NCBI GenBank assembly: GCA_036898135.1
Contig: CM072513.1
Location: 37,434,840 to 37,498,839, forward strand
DNA from: Oncomelania hupensis
Lineage: Eukaryota > Mollusca > Gastropoda > Littorinimorpha > Pomatiopsidae
Direction: 5' to 3'
DNA: 64,000 bases
A program made the position numbers and the translations under genes. Shown here piece after piece: positions 1-10,903 of the stretch. Positions within the stretch are counted from its first letter, which is position 1, and every line of letters begins with the position of its first letter. Under the pieces are notes generated by a model that was given only the letters and a program-made list of their open reading frames with translations, was not told the DNA's origin and searched no databases.

Positions 1-1553
1 TTTAATAACTCTCTCAAGTCTGTGCCAGTCTTCATAACTGCAAGCATGGAGCCAGACAGTGAAGTTGAATGTAAGGATACTTTCAATGCTGGCCCTATAG
101 AACATAGCAAGGATCTTAGCATTTACTTTGAATTGTCTTAATTTCCTAAGGAAATACAACCTGCTGTGACATTTATTTACCACCTTGTCAATATGCTGTG
201 ACCAGGTGAGATCTGCATTGATCATTTGATGATAGTACCCAGGTACATATATTCCTGAACTCGTTCTATTTCCTTGCCATCAATGACTATGGGTGTTGGG
301 ACATCTGTCTTTCCTCTAAAGTCATGCAGTACTTCTCTGGTTTTGTCAACATTGAGATCGAGGCTATTATTCTGGTACCACCGCACTATGTGTTCTACAT
401 CTTCTCTGTAACCTGCGTCATCATCTTTGTCTATCAGACCAACAAGTGCAGAGTCATCGGCAAATTTTACCAGTTTATTGTTATGATTGAGAGCAGTACA
501 GTCATTGGTGTACAGGGTAAAGATTGTCGGTGAGAGACAACATCCTTGTGGTGCCCCTGTATTTATTGTTACTGTGCTAGAGCAGACACCATCAACAGCT
601 ACAAACTGAGACCTACCTACCAGGAAATCTATCACCCATTTGATGATCTGAGCATTGACAGACATGTTTTTCAGCTTCTCATATATGAGACTCGGTCTCA
701 CAGTGTTGAACGCTGAGCTAAAGTCTATGTATAGCACACTGGCAGAAGAGTTAGGCCTATCTAGGTGCTGCAGAATGCTGTTTACTATCAGTATGGTGGC
801 ATCGTCTGTTCCTCTGTGTGCTTTATAGGCAAACTGTAGGGGGCCCAGCTCCTTCTCCATCTGCTGTAGTAGTCTCTTCAGAATTAGTGTGTCTAGGCAT
901 TTCATTACAACTGGAGTGAGTGCCATAGGCCTATAATGGTTATACACCTTGCATATTGCCTTCTTGGGGACTGGTACAATTATGGATTTTTTCCATTGCG
1001 CTGGTACTTTCCCTAACCTCAGACTCATGTTATATAGACCCTGAAACACAGCAGCAAGTTGCTGTGCACATGCTTTTAGTAGCAGAGGCCGAATGCCATC
1101 TGGACCACAAGCCTTGCCTGATTTCAGTCCAGAAAATACCCTCTTCACATCCTCCTCACTGACCTGCAGATTTTAATCCGACTCTAATTTTTCCAGCTCT
1201 TGGAGCACTTCATACAACTTGTCATCTGGTTTGTCAAATCTGGCATAAAATGTGTTCAGTTCATTGGCTAGTTCTTCGGGATCTCCCTCTGCAAGGGTAG
1301 TGGTCTTCTTCTTTTTAGTCCCTGTAATTTCCTTCACTCCCTCCCACATGCCCTTGGCATCTCCCAAAGTCAGTTTATCCTCTAGTTTTTCCTTGTACTT
1401 TCTTCTACATTTTTCTGAGATTTTCTTAACATTTTTCTTGTCCTGAGAGCCATTGTGTTTCTTTCTGAGTGCTTCTTTGAACTCTTTTGTAACCCATGGC
1501 TTGTGGTTAGGGTATAGTGTGACTGTTCTCTCTTTGATGCATAGATTCCTCAC
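1..1553 (-). pseudogene. LINE reverse transcriptase, broken
   Basis: From the right, a lysine-rich linker (1553-1173) leads through an in-frame stop into RT block 1 (SGKACGPDGI, near 1080). Next come the NHYRPMAL block, the palm motif YIDFSSAFNTV, the primer-grip-like GAPQGCCLSP and the catalytic FADD (near 480). The frame then shifts near 222 and the thumb continues to base 1, with recognisable INADLTWSQHID and FRKLRQF-like text. The function would have been target-primed reverse transcription. The linker and RT share a frame, so only the stop at 1173 separates them. Confidence 0.85.
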
Positions 1554-1787
1554 AAAAATTAATATAACTACTAATAGTGTCTGTCATTTTATCTATGTCA
1601 CCCTCCTCAAACACTTCCCAATCTGTGCATTCAAAACATGCTTGCAGCTTCTCTATGCCTTCCTTGTTCCAGACCTTCACTCTTCTCTTCTCTGCAGGTT
1701 TTGTTTTTAACTTCTGTCTGTATTTAGGAAGAAAAAGCACAGAGTGATGGTCTGACTTTCCTATGTGAGGCTTCTGTGCAGAGGTAT

Positions 1788-2642
1788 CTATAGGCGTCTT
1801 TGATGTTGACATACAGAACATTGAGGGTTCTGTCTTTCCTGGTTTATACTGTGGCTTGTTGGTGGAATTTTCAATTTACAATGGGCATTGAAGTCTCCAC
1901 AGATGATCACTACCCCATCTGGCTTTCTAGTCTGAATCTGTTCCACAAGTACTGTTATGTCCTTAATCACCCTTTTTGCATTTGACTTAGGATGAGTATA
2001 CAGGCCAATGACAGTGACACATGCTATTTCTCTGGGTAAGTAAAATGGCCTACACTGAACATGTAGCAACTCATAATCTACATTGCATTCACTCTTCCTC
2101 ACAGTGACTTGTTTACACCATCTTTGATTAACATACAAGCTAACTCCTCCACCTCTAGTTTTGCCCGAGTCCTTGGTTCTGTCTGCTCTAAAAACAGAAA
2201 AACCCTCCAGCTCTACTAGGTGACCTGGGGTGTCTGGAGATAACCATGACTCTGTGAAGCAGAGGATGCAACAGTCTCTGTATTCTCGTCTATATTTCAC
2301 CATTGCATAAACTTCGTCTGTTTTGTTGTTAAGAGACTGTGCGTTTGTTAGAAAGACAGTTGGCAGTGGTGGATTGAAACGCCGTCTGTTTACCCTTACT
2401 TTCACTCCCCCTTTCTTTCCCCGTTTGCATGCAAGTCTGCACTTTGTATTTTGACAGCATCTGTGTAATTTTTCTTTCTTCATAATGTTCCAATCAAGAG
2501 AGAAGCAGCACTTGCCTGATTGTTCCACTACAGTCCGTATACTATTTAGCGTGCACTTGTCGTAACGTAGCTCACAAGGTGAAGCTGCTGCAGCAGCTTC
2601 AGAGATTCCCATGGATGAAGTAACGACGCAAGCACAGTACAT
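1788..2642 (-). pseudogene. LINE APE-like endonuclease, 5' part
   Basis: This open frame of about 284 codons holds an AP-endonuclease-like domain: NAQSLNNKTDE (metal-binding Asn), the FTESWL glutamate motif, GGGVSLYV and CGDFNAH. It would nick the target DNA for LINE insertion. The frame is lost after the CGDFN motif, and the rest of the domain (SDHHSVLF, near 1745) appears in another frame at 1821-1507. The upstream Ala-rich leader is unassigned, so the true start is uncertain. Confidence 0.8.
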
Positions 2643-2660
2643 TAATGGAAGACGACGAGC

Positions 2661-3945
2661 TATGTTGGCTCTGATGTTTACAGGAAGAATTCACACTAGA
2701 ACCGGTTCATCAGTCAAAAGTTTATGGGTTCTCTTCTAGAATAGAAAAATCACCTTGAATTTGAATGTGGTTCTTTCCGCTTCCAGCCCACGGCACTTGT
2801 TCACGCCTTCGTACTAAAACAATTACATGTAAAAATACTTTTCCTCTTTTGTAAATTATCTCCACAGCAGTCACTGATCCTTTCACTCTCAATTATTCTA
2901 AATACAAGATGTACAATATATACAATGTAAATGTAAGAAAACAAACAAGCTTGTCATGTGCAATGTAATAGTCACAATCACACTCAACAAATAAAAAGCA
3001 GAAACAGTTGACAGCATTTTGTATTGGTGGTAACTGCCTTAAAAGCATTAATATTTTCATTTGGCCTCGCACATGATTAATTCATTAACATTAATTTCAA
3101 ATATGCACCTCCACAGATAGTAGCCAATTTCAAAGTTTGAATACAACACAACGTTTAGGCCAAATAAAATTAATACATTGCAAAATAATAAATGTTTCAA
3201 ATTCACTATAATTATTGGAGAAACGACACAGTCCGTTGTCTATCACACTCAAGCACGTACATAACAAACACCCCCATGGCAAATAAAAAAGGAAATGCGC
3301 CAATCTTTGGAAAAATTACTCCGGTTCAGTTCTCTCTATCACAGTCCAGCACACACACACACCTCCATACTTAAAACTCCTACAACAAACACTTGCGGTA
3401 AGATCTATGGACAAAACCTAACCAAACACAAACTTCATGACACAGAAACCAGCAAGTGTAAATAAAATCCAATTGCAAGTGATTAAAACAGTTTAACTTA
3501 ACTAAAGACCTAAAAATAAAAAAAATAGCCACTTTATAATATAGTATACAGATGTTGTAGGCTGTCAAACCTTTATACAGTAGTCTGACACTGTTATTTT
3601 GAACCAACACAAGTTATTCCCCATAGCACACAGCAACTCGGTAGCTGTAGATTAGAATAATAATAATAGCCAGTCTATTCTGGCTATATTACCACATTAA
3701 ATGTTCATAAAAATCATAACCTTGAGAACTAAAAGATATATATGTACAGAAAAAGTTGGCTGTCTATAATTTTATTTGTTCCAGACTGATTACTGTTAAT
3801 GGGACTACCAAGTGCCATTATATATTTTTCTTAAGCAAATTTTGTTTTCTTACTACTAGAAACTAAGATAGCAAACACAGCTACAATACAACTCGTACTG
3901 AATGTGTCAACAACCAGACACACAAAATGTGAACATTATCTAACA
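2661..3945. other. AT-rich spacer, no gene seen
   Basis: This is AT-rich sequence between the LINE and the stop codon of the SWIM-YqaJ-OTU gene. It presumably includes that gene's 3' untranslated region on the minus strand. No coding region, terminal repeat or RNA gene was recognised. Confidence 0.5.
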
Positions 3946-6900
3946 CTAACAGTGCATTTTTCGCTTACGGGTCAGTTTTTCCCCCTCAAAAGCTTGAATC
4001 AAGTCATAGTGGCCTGATTCCTGGGCTTCAAATGTTTGATACAACAATCTGATGGGTTCAGCAGAGTATTCTTGTCCAAAGCATATCTGTGGATGCCTTG
4101 TTTTGCATATGCTTGTGCTACCACCAACATAAATAAAAATTGGTGTCTGTAATGACCTGCTTGCAAAAGTAATTTCAAGCTCTCCAACACATGCTTTAGG
4201 ATCAGACATCATTTTCATCCTGTCTTCAAGAGTTTTGAAGGGATCATTTGGCATGTCTGCATTCAGCTGCACGAACGAGTCCATGGCGAGTTCAGCCGCA
4301 TTCTCCTTTACTGAGGCAATGGTCTGAATACGTAAACGATCTGCTTCTACTTCTTCTTTTATTTTGGCAGATTCTGTTACAGGTAGATGATTCTGGTCTC
4401 GTTTACATACTTTAAGGTCATCATGAAGAGCTATTGCTAAGCATCGAAAAAAACATCTTCCATCTGGATTGGTGCGAATGATGGTGGATGATGTGGCTGT
4501 GGCAACGGGCAGCTGCAGAGAGGGGCCATCTTGGGGCGCTGGGGCTTTGGCAGCAGGCGGCTGCGGAGAATGGCTGCCTTGGGGTGTAGGGGCTATGGCA
4601 GTAGGCGGCTGCAGAGAAGGGCCATCTTGGGGCGTTGGGACCCTGGCAACAGGCGGCTGCAGACAGCGGCTGTCTTGGAGCGTTGGGGCTGTGGTAACAG
4701 GCATCTGCAGAGAGTGGCTTTTTTGGGGCTTTGGGACTGTGGCAGCAAGTGGCTGCAGAGAGTGGCTGTCTTGGGGCGCTGAGGCGGTGGCAGCAGGCAG
4801 CTGCAGCGAGTGGCTGTCTTGGGGCGCTGAGGCGGTGGCAGCAGGCAGCTGCAGCGAGTGGCTGTCTTGGGGCGCTGAGGCGGTGGCAGCAGGCAGCTGC
4901 AGCGAGTGGCTGTCTTGGGGCGCTGAGGCGGTGGCAGCAGGCAGCTGCAGCGAGTGGCTGTCTTGGGGCGCTGAGGCGGTGGCAGCAGGCAGCTGCAGAG
5001 AGTGGCTGTCTTGGGGCGCTGAGGCGGTGGCAGCAGGCAGCTGCAGAGAGTGGCTGTCTTGGGGCGCTGAGGCGGTGGCAGCAGGCGGCTGCAGAGAGTG
5101 GCTGCCTTGAGACGTTGGGGTTGCAGCAGCAAGCGGCTGCAGAGAGTGGCCGTCTTGGGGCTTTGGGACTGTGACAGCAGGCGGCTGTAGAGAGTGGCTG
5201 TTTTGGGGCGTTGGGGCGGTGGCAGCAGGTGGCTGCCGAGAGTGGCTGCCGTGAGGTGTTAGGGCTGCGGCAGCAAACGGCTGCAGAGAGTGGCTGTCTT
5301 GGGGCGCTGGGGCTGTTGCAGCGGCAACCTGTTCCTGGTACTGGTGAGCTCTCAATACAGGGAAAAAATGTGAGATATAGAAATACCTTAGTTTAGCTCT
5401 AACTGTTTCCCACCAATTTTCATCAAAGTCCACAGCAATGGCTTCAATTCCCTTCTTGGTATATGCGACCAGGACACCAGACTTCAGTTCAGTCACAGCC
5501 ATTTGGCACTGCAGTTGACTGTAATAGCTATGAGACTTGCTCAGTGAAAATTTCTCACCATCAAACTGGCAGAAACTGAGGCTCTTAAGTGCAGCACGAG
5601 GGTGAAAGTTTTGCTTTGCGTAGAGGCACTTAATTTCTACAACGAACTTCCCACAATGTGAGCATGTGGCAATTGCATCTGGACTGCCAGCGAGGAAACT
5701 GTCAACCTGCGACACAATTAAACCTGGAACCTCAACAGAACATTTTCTGTGCCTGTATCTGTGGGTGCGGACAAAAAGCCGAAGTGCTGTTGACTCATTT
5801 TTCTTTCCAAATTTAACTGCTGGAACATTGAGCTCATTTGTTTCAGCACGTGCAAGTATCTCAGCAGTCCTGGCTTCATCCCTCGAACTCAGAATACGCT
5901 TAATATTAGATGCTGTCAAAAGACCCCTTCTCATTATAAACCAGTTTGTGTTCTTGTGCTGGCCTCTTGTATCTTTTTCAATAAGGTCCCTTTCCAGTGA
6001 TGTGTACTGCAATTTCTGCAAAAACAGCTTAGCACATACACAGTCTGATGCAGAACATTTGTGATTGTTGCAGAAAGATGCCAGACGAACAGAAGGGCTA
6101 TCTGTTCTGAGATGAGGAGGTGCTAAAGATAACTCTGTGCGTTGTTCCCATACATCCCTAATGCAACTGCTAGGCAGATGTTCCTTGACCCCTTGAAAGA
6201 ATGCCTCCACCTGCGGCAACGCCTCTGTCATGGGCACTGGCTTATAGACATCTTCAGTAGGCTTGAGTCTTTGTGCACATAGCCCTCTGCACACGAAATA
6301 CATTATTAAATTATACATACATAGAAATAATGTTAAAAACTACATATAAATATAGCCCTCTGCACACAAAATACATTATTAAATACATACATAGAAATAA
6401 TGTTAAAAACTAATTATAAATATAGCCCTCTGCACACAAAATACTAAATACATACATAGAAATAATGTTAAAAACTAAATATAAATACAATAAAATAAAA
6501 ACTTAAATTCATTTTGTCGCATATCCATATCCGCACAACACAATCAGTATGAACATCAATCAAGGCTCTGGCTTCTTATAAATAAATGCTGGAAATGATA
6601 AATAAAAAATAATAGACTAAAACAAAATTTAATAGACAAAAAACATCATAGAATTTATCAGAATTTTTTTATTTTTATTGGTGCTTTTTTTTTTTTTAAA
6701 CCTATTTATCATACTTAGTTTTCCAACAAGGCTCTAGCTTGCTTATATTTCATGCTGGAAGTAAATTCTAAAAAAAAAAAAAAAAAATTTCTCTTTTGAT
6801 TTTGGGCACATACATTGATTATGCTCAATTTTAAAAAAGCTCTAGCATATATTATATACGTTGGAAACCATTTCATGATTTATTATTGTTTAAAGTATTA

Positions 6901-9292
6901 AATAGAAAAAAAAGCACAAAAAACATAATTTTTTTCATTTAAATCTATGCACTATAAGATGTGGTATTTTTACTAACGTACCCCAAAATATCTCTAAAAT
7001 TATAAAATTTCTTGCCTGTTTAGAGCTAAAAAATAGACAAACGTGTGCCCAGTAAAGGGTTAATAGAAAAAACACACAATAGATTATAATAAGTTTAACA
7101 GAATAGTTATAGTATTAAAAAAATGCTGTGATTTATTTATTTCTTTTTGCTTTTACATTTTTACTCTAAGACAGAGGCTCTATCTTCTAGCTTTGTAATC
7201 AATAGTATCTGATGGGTGCAAGTTCAGTCCAAGCTCTGGGTTCTCTGGTTTGCTATCTCCGCAAAACTGGAGTCAGTTTTAGATTTAGTATGCCACTTGC
7301 TTTGACTACAAATTGCAGATGGGAGGCAACACACATTTCCTATCAAGGTAAATAAAGATATATAATAAATATAGGTACATGTAATCTATATTATTATACC
7401 TGATCTTGAACATCAAGCGACTGTGAATAAGTGTGATGGCAACACAAACAATAAAATTATTGGCTACAGAGCTTTTAAATATTCTGCTCTGAATCTCTGA
7501 AATTCACTGCCTCTTCCACTAAAGCAAATGAATAGTTTGTCCTTAATCAAAAAGGCAATGAAAACGCATCTTTTTAACAATTCATTTTGACAAAGTTTGC
7601 CCCAGAACTGTAAATATGTGTACTCATGGCTACCCCCAACTTTTGGGGGGATCCCCCCCACACACTTCCTACTTCCCCCCCTCCGCATGTACGCATTGAG
7701 TATGTCTACTGAAATGGAAAAGGCGCTATACAAGACTATATCATCATCATCAAATTAGGGTATAAATAATAACTATTTACTCAAGAAATTCTCCATCTTA
7801 CCTGTGACTATATGTATCACCAGTATTCACTTCAGTTAACAGCACTGCTGCGGTATCGGTCTTACAGCGTCGAAGCCAGATACAGGCTTCTTCTGTCACA
7901 CTCTTCCTTCTGTCTTCCAGAAAGTCAATAACCTCATATAGGGCAGCTAGAACATGGCGACAGCAACCATCCATTCTGTTGAACCAATCACAAAAATAAA
8001 TAAAATATATGAAATAGAAACTCATCTTAGTTATCTTCTTTGTGAATCTCACAGTCACATTCACAAAATTAAGATTATTGTTGATTTAAAAAATCTAAAT
8101 GGTAATAGACCGCTAGATAGTTCCACCGCCATATTGGAAACGGCGCATGCGCATGGGTCGGCCCAAACAATTTCACGTAAAATCCTTTTGTTCATGACGA
8201 TAGCAATGTGTGATCTGAACAAAATATCTATCGAAAAGTTACGCTTATGGACCCCACAGGCCATTAAAACAGGTTTATGTTTATTATTTTGGTTCACAAA
8301 ATAATTTTATGAATAAAAACATGTGCAGAAGATGACTGACTCGTTTAGTTTACTCACTCGGCGGAATCGTAATAACTTGTGTGTGAAGTAGGCCTATCCA
8401 TCTGATGTAGTATACGATTTTCAATTTTATTATTATTACTATCACAGTATCACTGTATCAGTAATATTTGTGGTAGTTGGCAAAATTCAAAATTAATAAT
8501 TCACAGATACATTTTTTTTGTGTATGAATTATGTTTTGGGTTTAAGCAAGTAATTTTCATTTGTACTTTGTATACTACCAAAAACACAGACTATAGTACA
8601 GACTGACAATTAAAAAAAATTGCAAGAAACAACAAATAGAATAAATGTTCATTATAGTTATACTATTTAATAACAATACAAACAGACATTTTTTTAATGC
8701 AAAACATAGTAGCCACAGATTGAGATAAACAATGATTGATGCTCATACTGTTACATGTGTATAAAATACAGATTTTTGATCTGTGCGTACTATGACTATT
8801 TTACAGTAAAAAATTATACAGAGCTTTTGCTGCACTCGAAAGTAATGCTGCAGTTGACAGTGATGCTGAAAATGCTGAAAGAATTCTTCTTGAAATGTTT
8901 TGAGCAGACACTAGCATTTTTTGTAGGAGACTAAAGCTTATCTTTTGCAGTGCCATGCCATCAACACGGCTTATAAGTCTGATCCATTTATACCTCTCTG
9001 CAGGTTTTTTCTTGGGCGTTTGGGAGTGCATACAAGCTGTAATTGTTAAAGGATAATTAAGAATGTATTACCCCTTCTCTTGATATAAAAGTAAAAATAT
9101 TACATTAGTACATTACTGTACAAAGTGCTGGCCATAACCATTGAGTTGCTAAACCTACAACTATCTGCAACACTGGATGACTGGTTTTATAGAGCAAACA
9201 GTAGGCTATGTTCTGCACATAACATAACCACAACTTATCTGGGCAGTATTTTATTATTATTATTATCATCATCATCATCATCATTATCATCA

Positions 9293-9345
<53 letters not shown>

Positions 9346-9922
9346 TTATTATTATTATTATTAAATGGTTGTAGAAACACAAAACGTGTGCCTCGTCTAG
9401 TCTACACACTAACACAGCCCAGTAGTGTAGTAGGGTACGTAGGCCTAATGCTTAGCCTACTTAGTCGATACAGCTTGACACAATTTTAGTAAAGTATGTT
9501 TATTTTAAACGTCTGCATTTGGGAAGTTGCCTTTTTATGGTATCTGCGGTTTTGTTCTTTACGCAAAGATATTATTTTCAACAATCTAAGCTACAAAATG
9601 TTAATCAAAATGAGTTTTTAACATGTTTTTGTTAATCAAAATGAGTTTTTAACATGTTTTATCAGAACGGTGGGTCGCACATACATGCAGAAGATTCGTG
9701 TGGTACTCCGTGAATTTCACAGATAGCAGCTTTCCATTTCATCAGCCGATAGTATCCATTAGTCATTACTGCATCCGATGATTGGGCAATGATATGCCAT
9801 AGTAATTTATAATTTTTTTATAAAGTTTTACCTTGACATAGAATGATAGACTACCTAAAGTACTACAGATCATAATTCTAATCTGATCATAACTGTTATT
9901 TTAAAAATATGACTTGTGGAAA

Positions 9923-9983
<61 letters not shown>

Positions 9984-10786
9984 GAAGAAGGAAGAAGAAG
10001 AAGAAGATTACTTACCCTCCTTTGCAGTTGCAAAAAGCTGACAAGATTCGGCTTCTGCTGTCAGTGTTCACACTTGTGATAATAGCCCAACAGGAATAGG
10101 TAGACCTCCCACTCACAGGATCTTTATCCCTTGTTCTTGGCTTGACGTTTGCCTTCAGTGCAAAGTAGCCAACTTCATCAAGTGTTATAACCTCAACTGC
10201 ACAGCAAAAAGTATGTACTGAGTTTTTCCCCCAATGTAAAATATTAGTTAGTTTTTTTTTATTTAAACATTCAAATCATTTCTATTCAATCATCAATGTG
10301 TGGCATGAAACAAAATCTTATTCATTACATATCATTTAAATGATTAATGGGGAACATTGATAATGATATTCTGAACTCGAGTTAGATTAGATGAAAACTG
10401 TACTGTAGCCTACCTGACTGGACGTAGCCATCTTCCATCATTGTAAACGCTTCCGATTGCTTGTATTCCCGAATCGAGGTAAATGGCACATTGTTACTCA
10501 GAAGATATGTGCAGATATCAAAGCTTGAAAAAACCGGTAAACTCCCAATATCAGCATTTCCACTCAGGAGGCTAGGGTTCGTGAGCTTGGTCTTCCCGTC
10601 GGTAAGCTTCTTTTCTATTACTTCTGCTCGGTCTTCGACCACTCCTTCTGGATCAACTTGTAGCCCGATCTCTTCTGCCTTGTTACATAAATCCTGAAGC
10701 TCTGTCTTGCGCTGATTTGAGAAGCGCACTCCTCTTTCTTTCAAATATGTTTGCAGTTCACTCGTTGTTTTCCACGAAGACGCCAT
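3946..10786 (-). CDS. SAP-like/SWIM zinc finger/YqaJ nuclease/OTU protease fusion protein
   Basis: Four exons are joined on the minus strand: 10786-10414, 10196-10016, 7975-7802 and 6286-3946. All have GT-AG introns and matching phases, giving 1022 residues plus stop. Exon 1 starts MASSWKTT and carries a SAP-like helix-extended-helix (about residues 8-45). Exons 2 and 3 together form a SWIM zinc finger, CNC followed by CRH (about residues 179-193). Exon 4 holds a YqaJ/lambda-exonuclease-type PD-(D/E)XK nuclease (about 357-545; D446 in GSPDA, E460 and K462 in VEIK). A 16-residue repeat array (about 560-835) follows. An OTU cysteine-protease-like domain (about 845-1005) closes the protein, with PDGRC near C854 and HYDL near H1002. 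SWIM plus YqaJ proteins are a multicopy invertebrate family of unknown role. The OTU end is the odd part. A DNA-processing or deubiquitinating function is only inferred. No intact transposon ends were found. Confidence 0.85.
3990..4485 (-). other. OTU-like protease domain of the fusion protein
   Basis: This is the C-terminal part of the fusion protein's last exon. The segment begins with a beta strand and NPDGRCFFRCLA, matching the OTU catalytic Asp-Gly-x-Cys signature. It ends with an aromatic-rich FIYVGG strand and HYDLI, matching the catalytic His position. Spacing of about 150 residues fits OTU domains. OTU enzymes cleave ubiquitin or ubiquitin-like chains; activity here is untested. OTU folds also occur in transposon and viral polyproteins, which is one reason to suspect a mobile-element origin. 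Confidence 0.75.
4490..5330 (-). repeat. 48-bp coding minisatellite
   Basis: About 17 tandem 48-bp units in exon 4 of the fusion gene each encode 16 residues of the form ATASAPQDSHSLQLPA. Units at 4770-5100 are nearly identical to each other. Units at both ends are diverged, which indicates recent expansion of the centre. The repeat length is a multiple of three, so copy changes keep the frame open. It also opens long spurious frames on the opposite strand and in other frames. Confidence 0.95.
5350..5990 (-). other. YqaJ-type nuclease domain of the fusion protein
   Basis: The domain order matches the YqaJ/lambda exonuclease fold. It has an entry helix with WFIMRRGLLTASNI, then GSPDAI (metal-binding Asp), VVEIKC (the E-x-K of the PD-(D/E)XK core), and YYSQLQCQMAV (the helix with the conserved Gln). 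All core residues are present, so it may be an active 5'-3' exonuclease-like enzyme. A downstream segment rich in Trp and Tyr ends the domain. Confidence 0.8.
6279..6486 (-). repeat. Triplicated 3' splice site region of fusion-gene intron 3
   Basis: Three tandem copies of about 70 bp lie at 6279-6350, 6351-6420 and 6421-6486. Each contains the TGCAG acceptor followed by AGGGCTAT, the first bases of exon 4. Only the copy abutting exon 4 (acceptor before 6286) gives an open frame. Use of the copy at 6358 runs into a stop within about 16 codons. Confidence 0.85.
6487..7454. other. Intron 3 of the fusion gene, first part
   Basis: This is very AT-rich intronic sequence with poly(A)/poly(T) tracts near 6690 and 6770. 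No gene or terminal-repeat element was recognised. Confidence 0.5.
7460..7760 (+). mobile_element. LINE 3'-end fragment (CR1/L2-like)
   Basis: In one plus-strand frame the first 130 bases read ALNL-stop-NSLPLPLKQMNSLSLIKKAMKTHLF. This is the conserved C-terminal tail of CR1/L2-type ORF2 proteins. It is followed by a short 3' UTR ending GCGCTATACAAGACTATATC with an (ATC)n tail at 7741-7752. Only the 3' end is present, as expected from 5'-truncated LINE insertion. It lies in an intron of the fusion gene, in the opposite orientation. Confidence 0.7.
8120..8160. promoter_or_regulatory. Possible NRF1/YY1-like site cluster
   Basis: The palindrome GCGCATGCGC (8143-8152) matches the NRF1 core. Just upstream is ACCGCCATATTGG, resembling a YY1 site. 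Both are typical of CpG promoters in animals, yet the location is intron 2 of the fusion gene and no coding start was found nearby. Confidence 0.3.
9245..9365. repeat. (ATT)n/(ATC)n microsatellite
   Basis: This is an interrupted trinucleotide run of TTA and ATC units in intron 2 of the fusion gene. The short frames seen through it are artefacts. Confidence 0.95.
9595..9660. repeat. 32-bp tandem duplication
   Basis: The segment GTTAATCAAAATGAGTTTTT with its ACATGTTTT tail occurs twice in tandem. No function is apparent. Confidence 0.8.
9926..9982. repeat. (TAA)n microsatellite
   Basis: About 18 TAA units are followed by an AAG-rich run, immediately 5' (on the plus strand) of exon 2 of the fusion gene, that is, just inside its intron 2. 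Confidence 0.95.
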
Positions 10787-10903
10787 TACGAAAGACCGGA
10801 ACTTTGTCTGGGGAATCAAGGGACTTAAATCGATTTCAAACGTTTTGCAAGAGTTGTCGTTATTTAAGACTAACCCTTATTATCGATGAATATAAGTACT
10901 GAC

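Larger units (their letters stand above)
1..2660 (-). mobile_element. Decayed LINE (CR1/L2/Rex1-like), runs off left edge
   Basis: A non-LTR retrotransposon lies on the minus strand, with its 5' end near 2650 and its 3' part beyond the window. It encodes an APE-type endonuclease followed by reverse transcriptase. The reading frame is broken at least four times: a frameshift near 1800-1870, another near 1550, an in-frame TAA at 1173-1175 and a frameshift near 222. The RT thumb region continues in a new frame from about 222 to 1. The copy is therefore dead. The downstream position of LRPPRC exons places it inside the unseen LRPPRC intron. The CR1/L2/Rex1 assignment is by overall motif style only. 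Confidence 0.85.

Noticed and set aside
4469..5174. Long open frames on the plus strand and in other minus frames across the repeat array
   Set aside because: They are produced by the 48-bp periodicity of the coding minisatellite, whose length is a multiple of three; the proteins are Trp/Gly/Ala repeats with no domain.
9105..9380. Poly-Ile and poly-Leu frames on both strands
   Set aside because: Translation of an (ATT)n/(ATC)n microsatellite.
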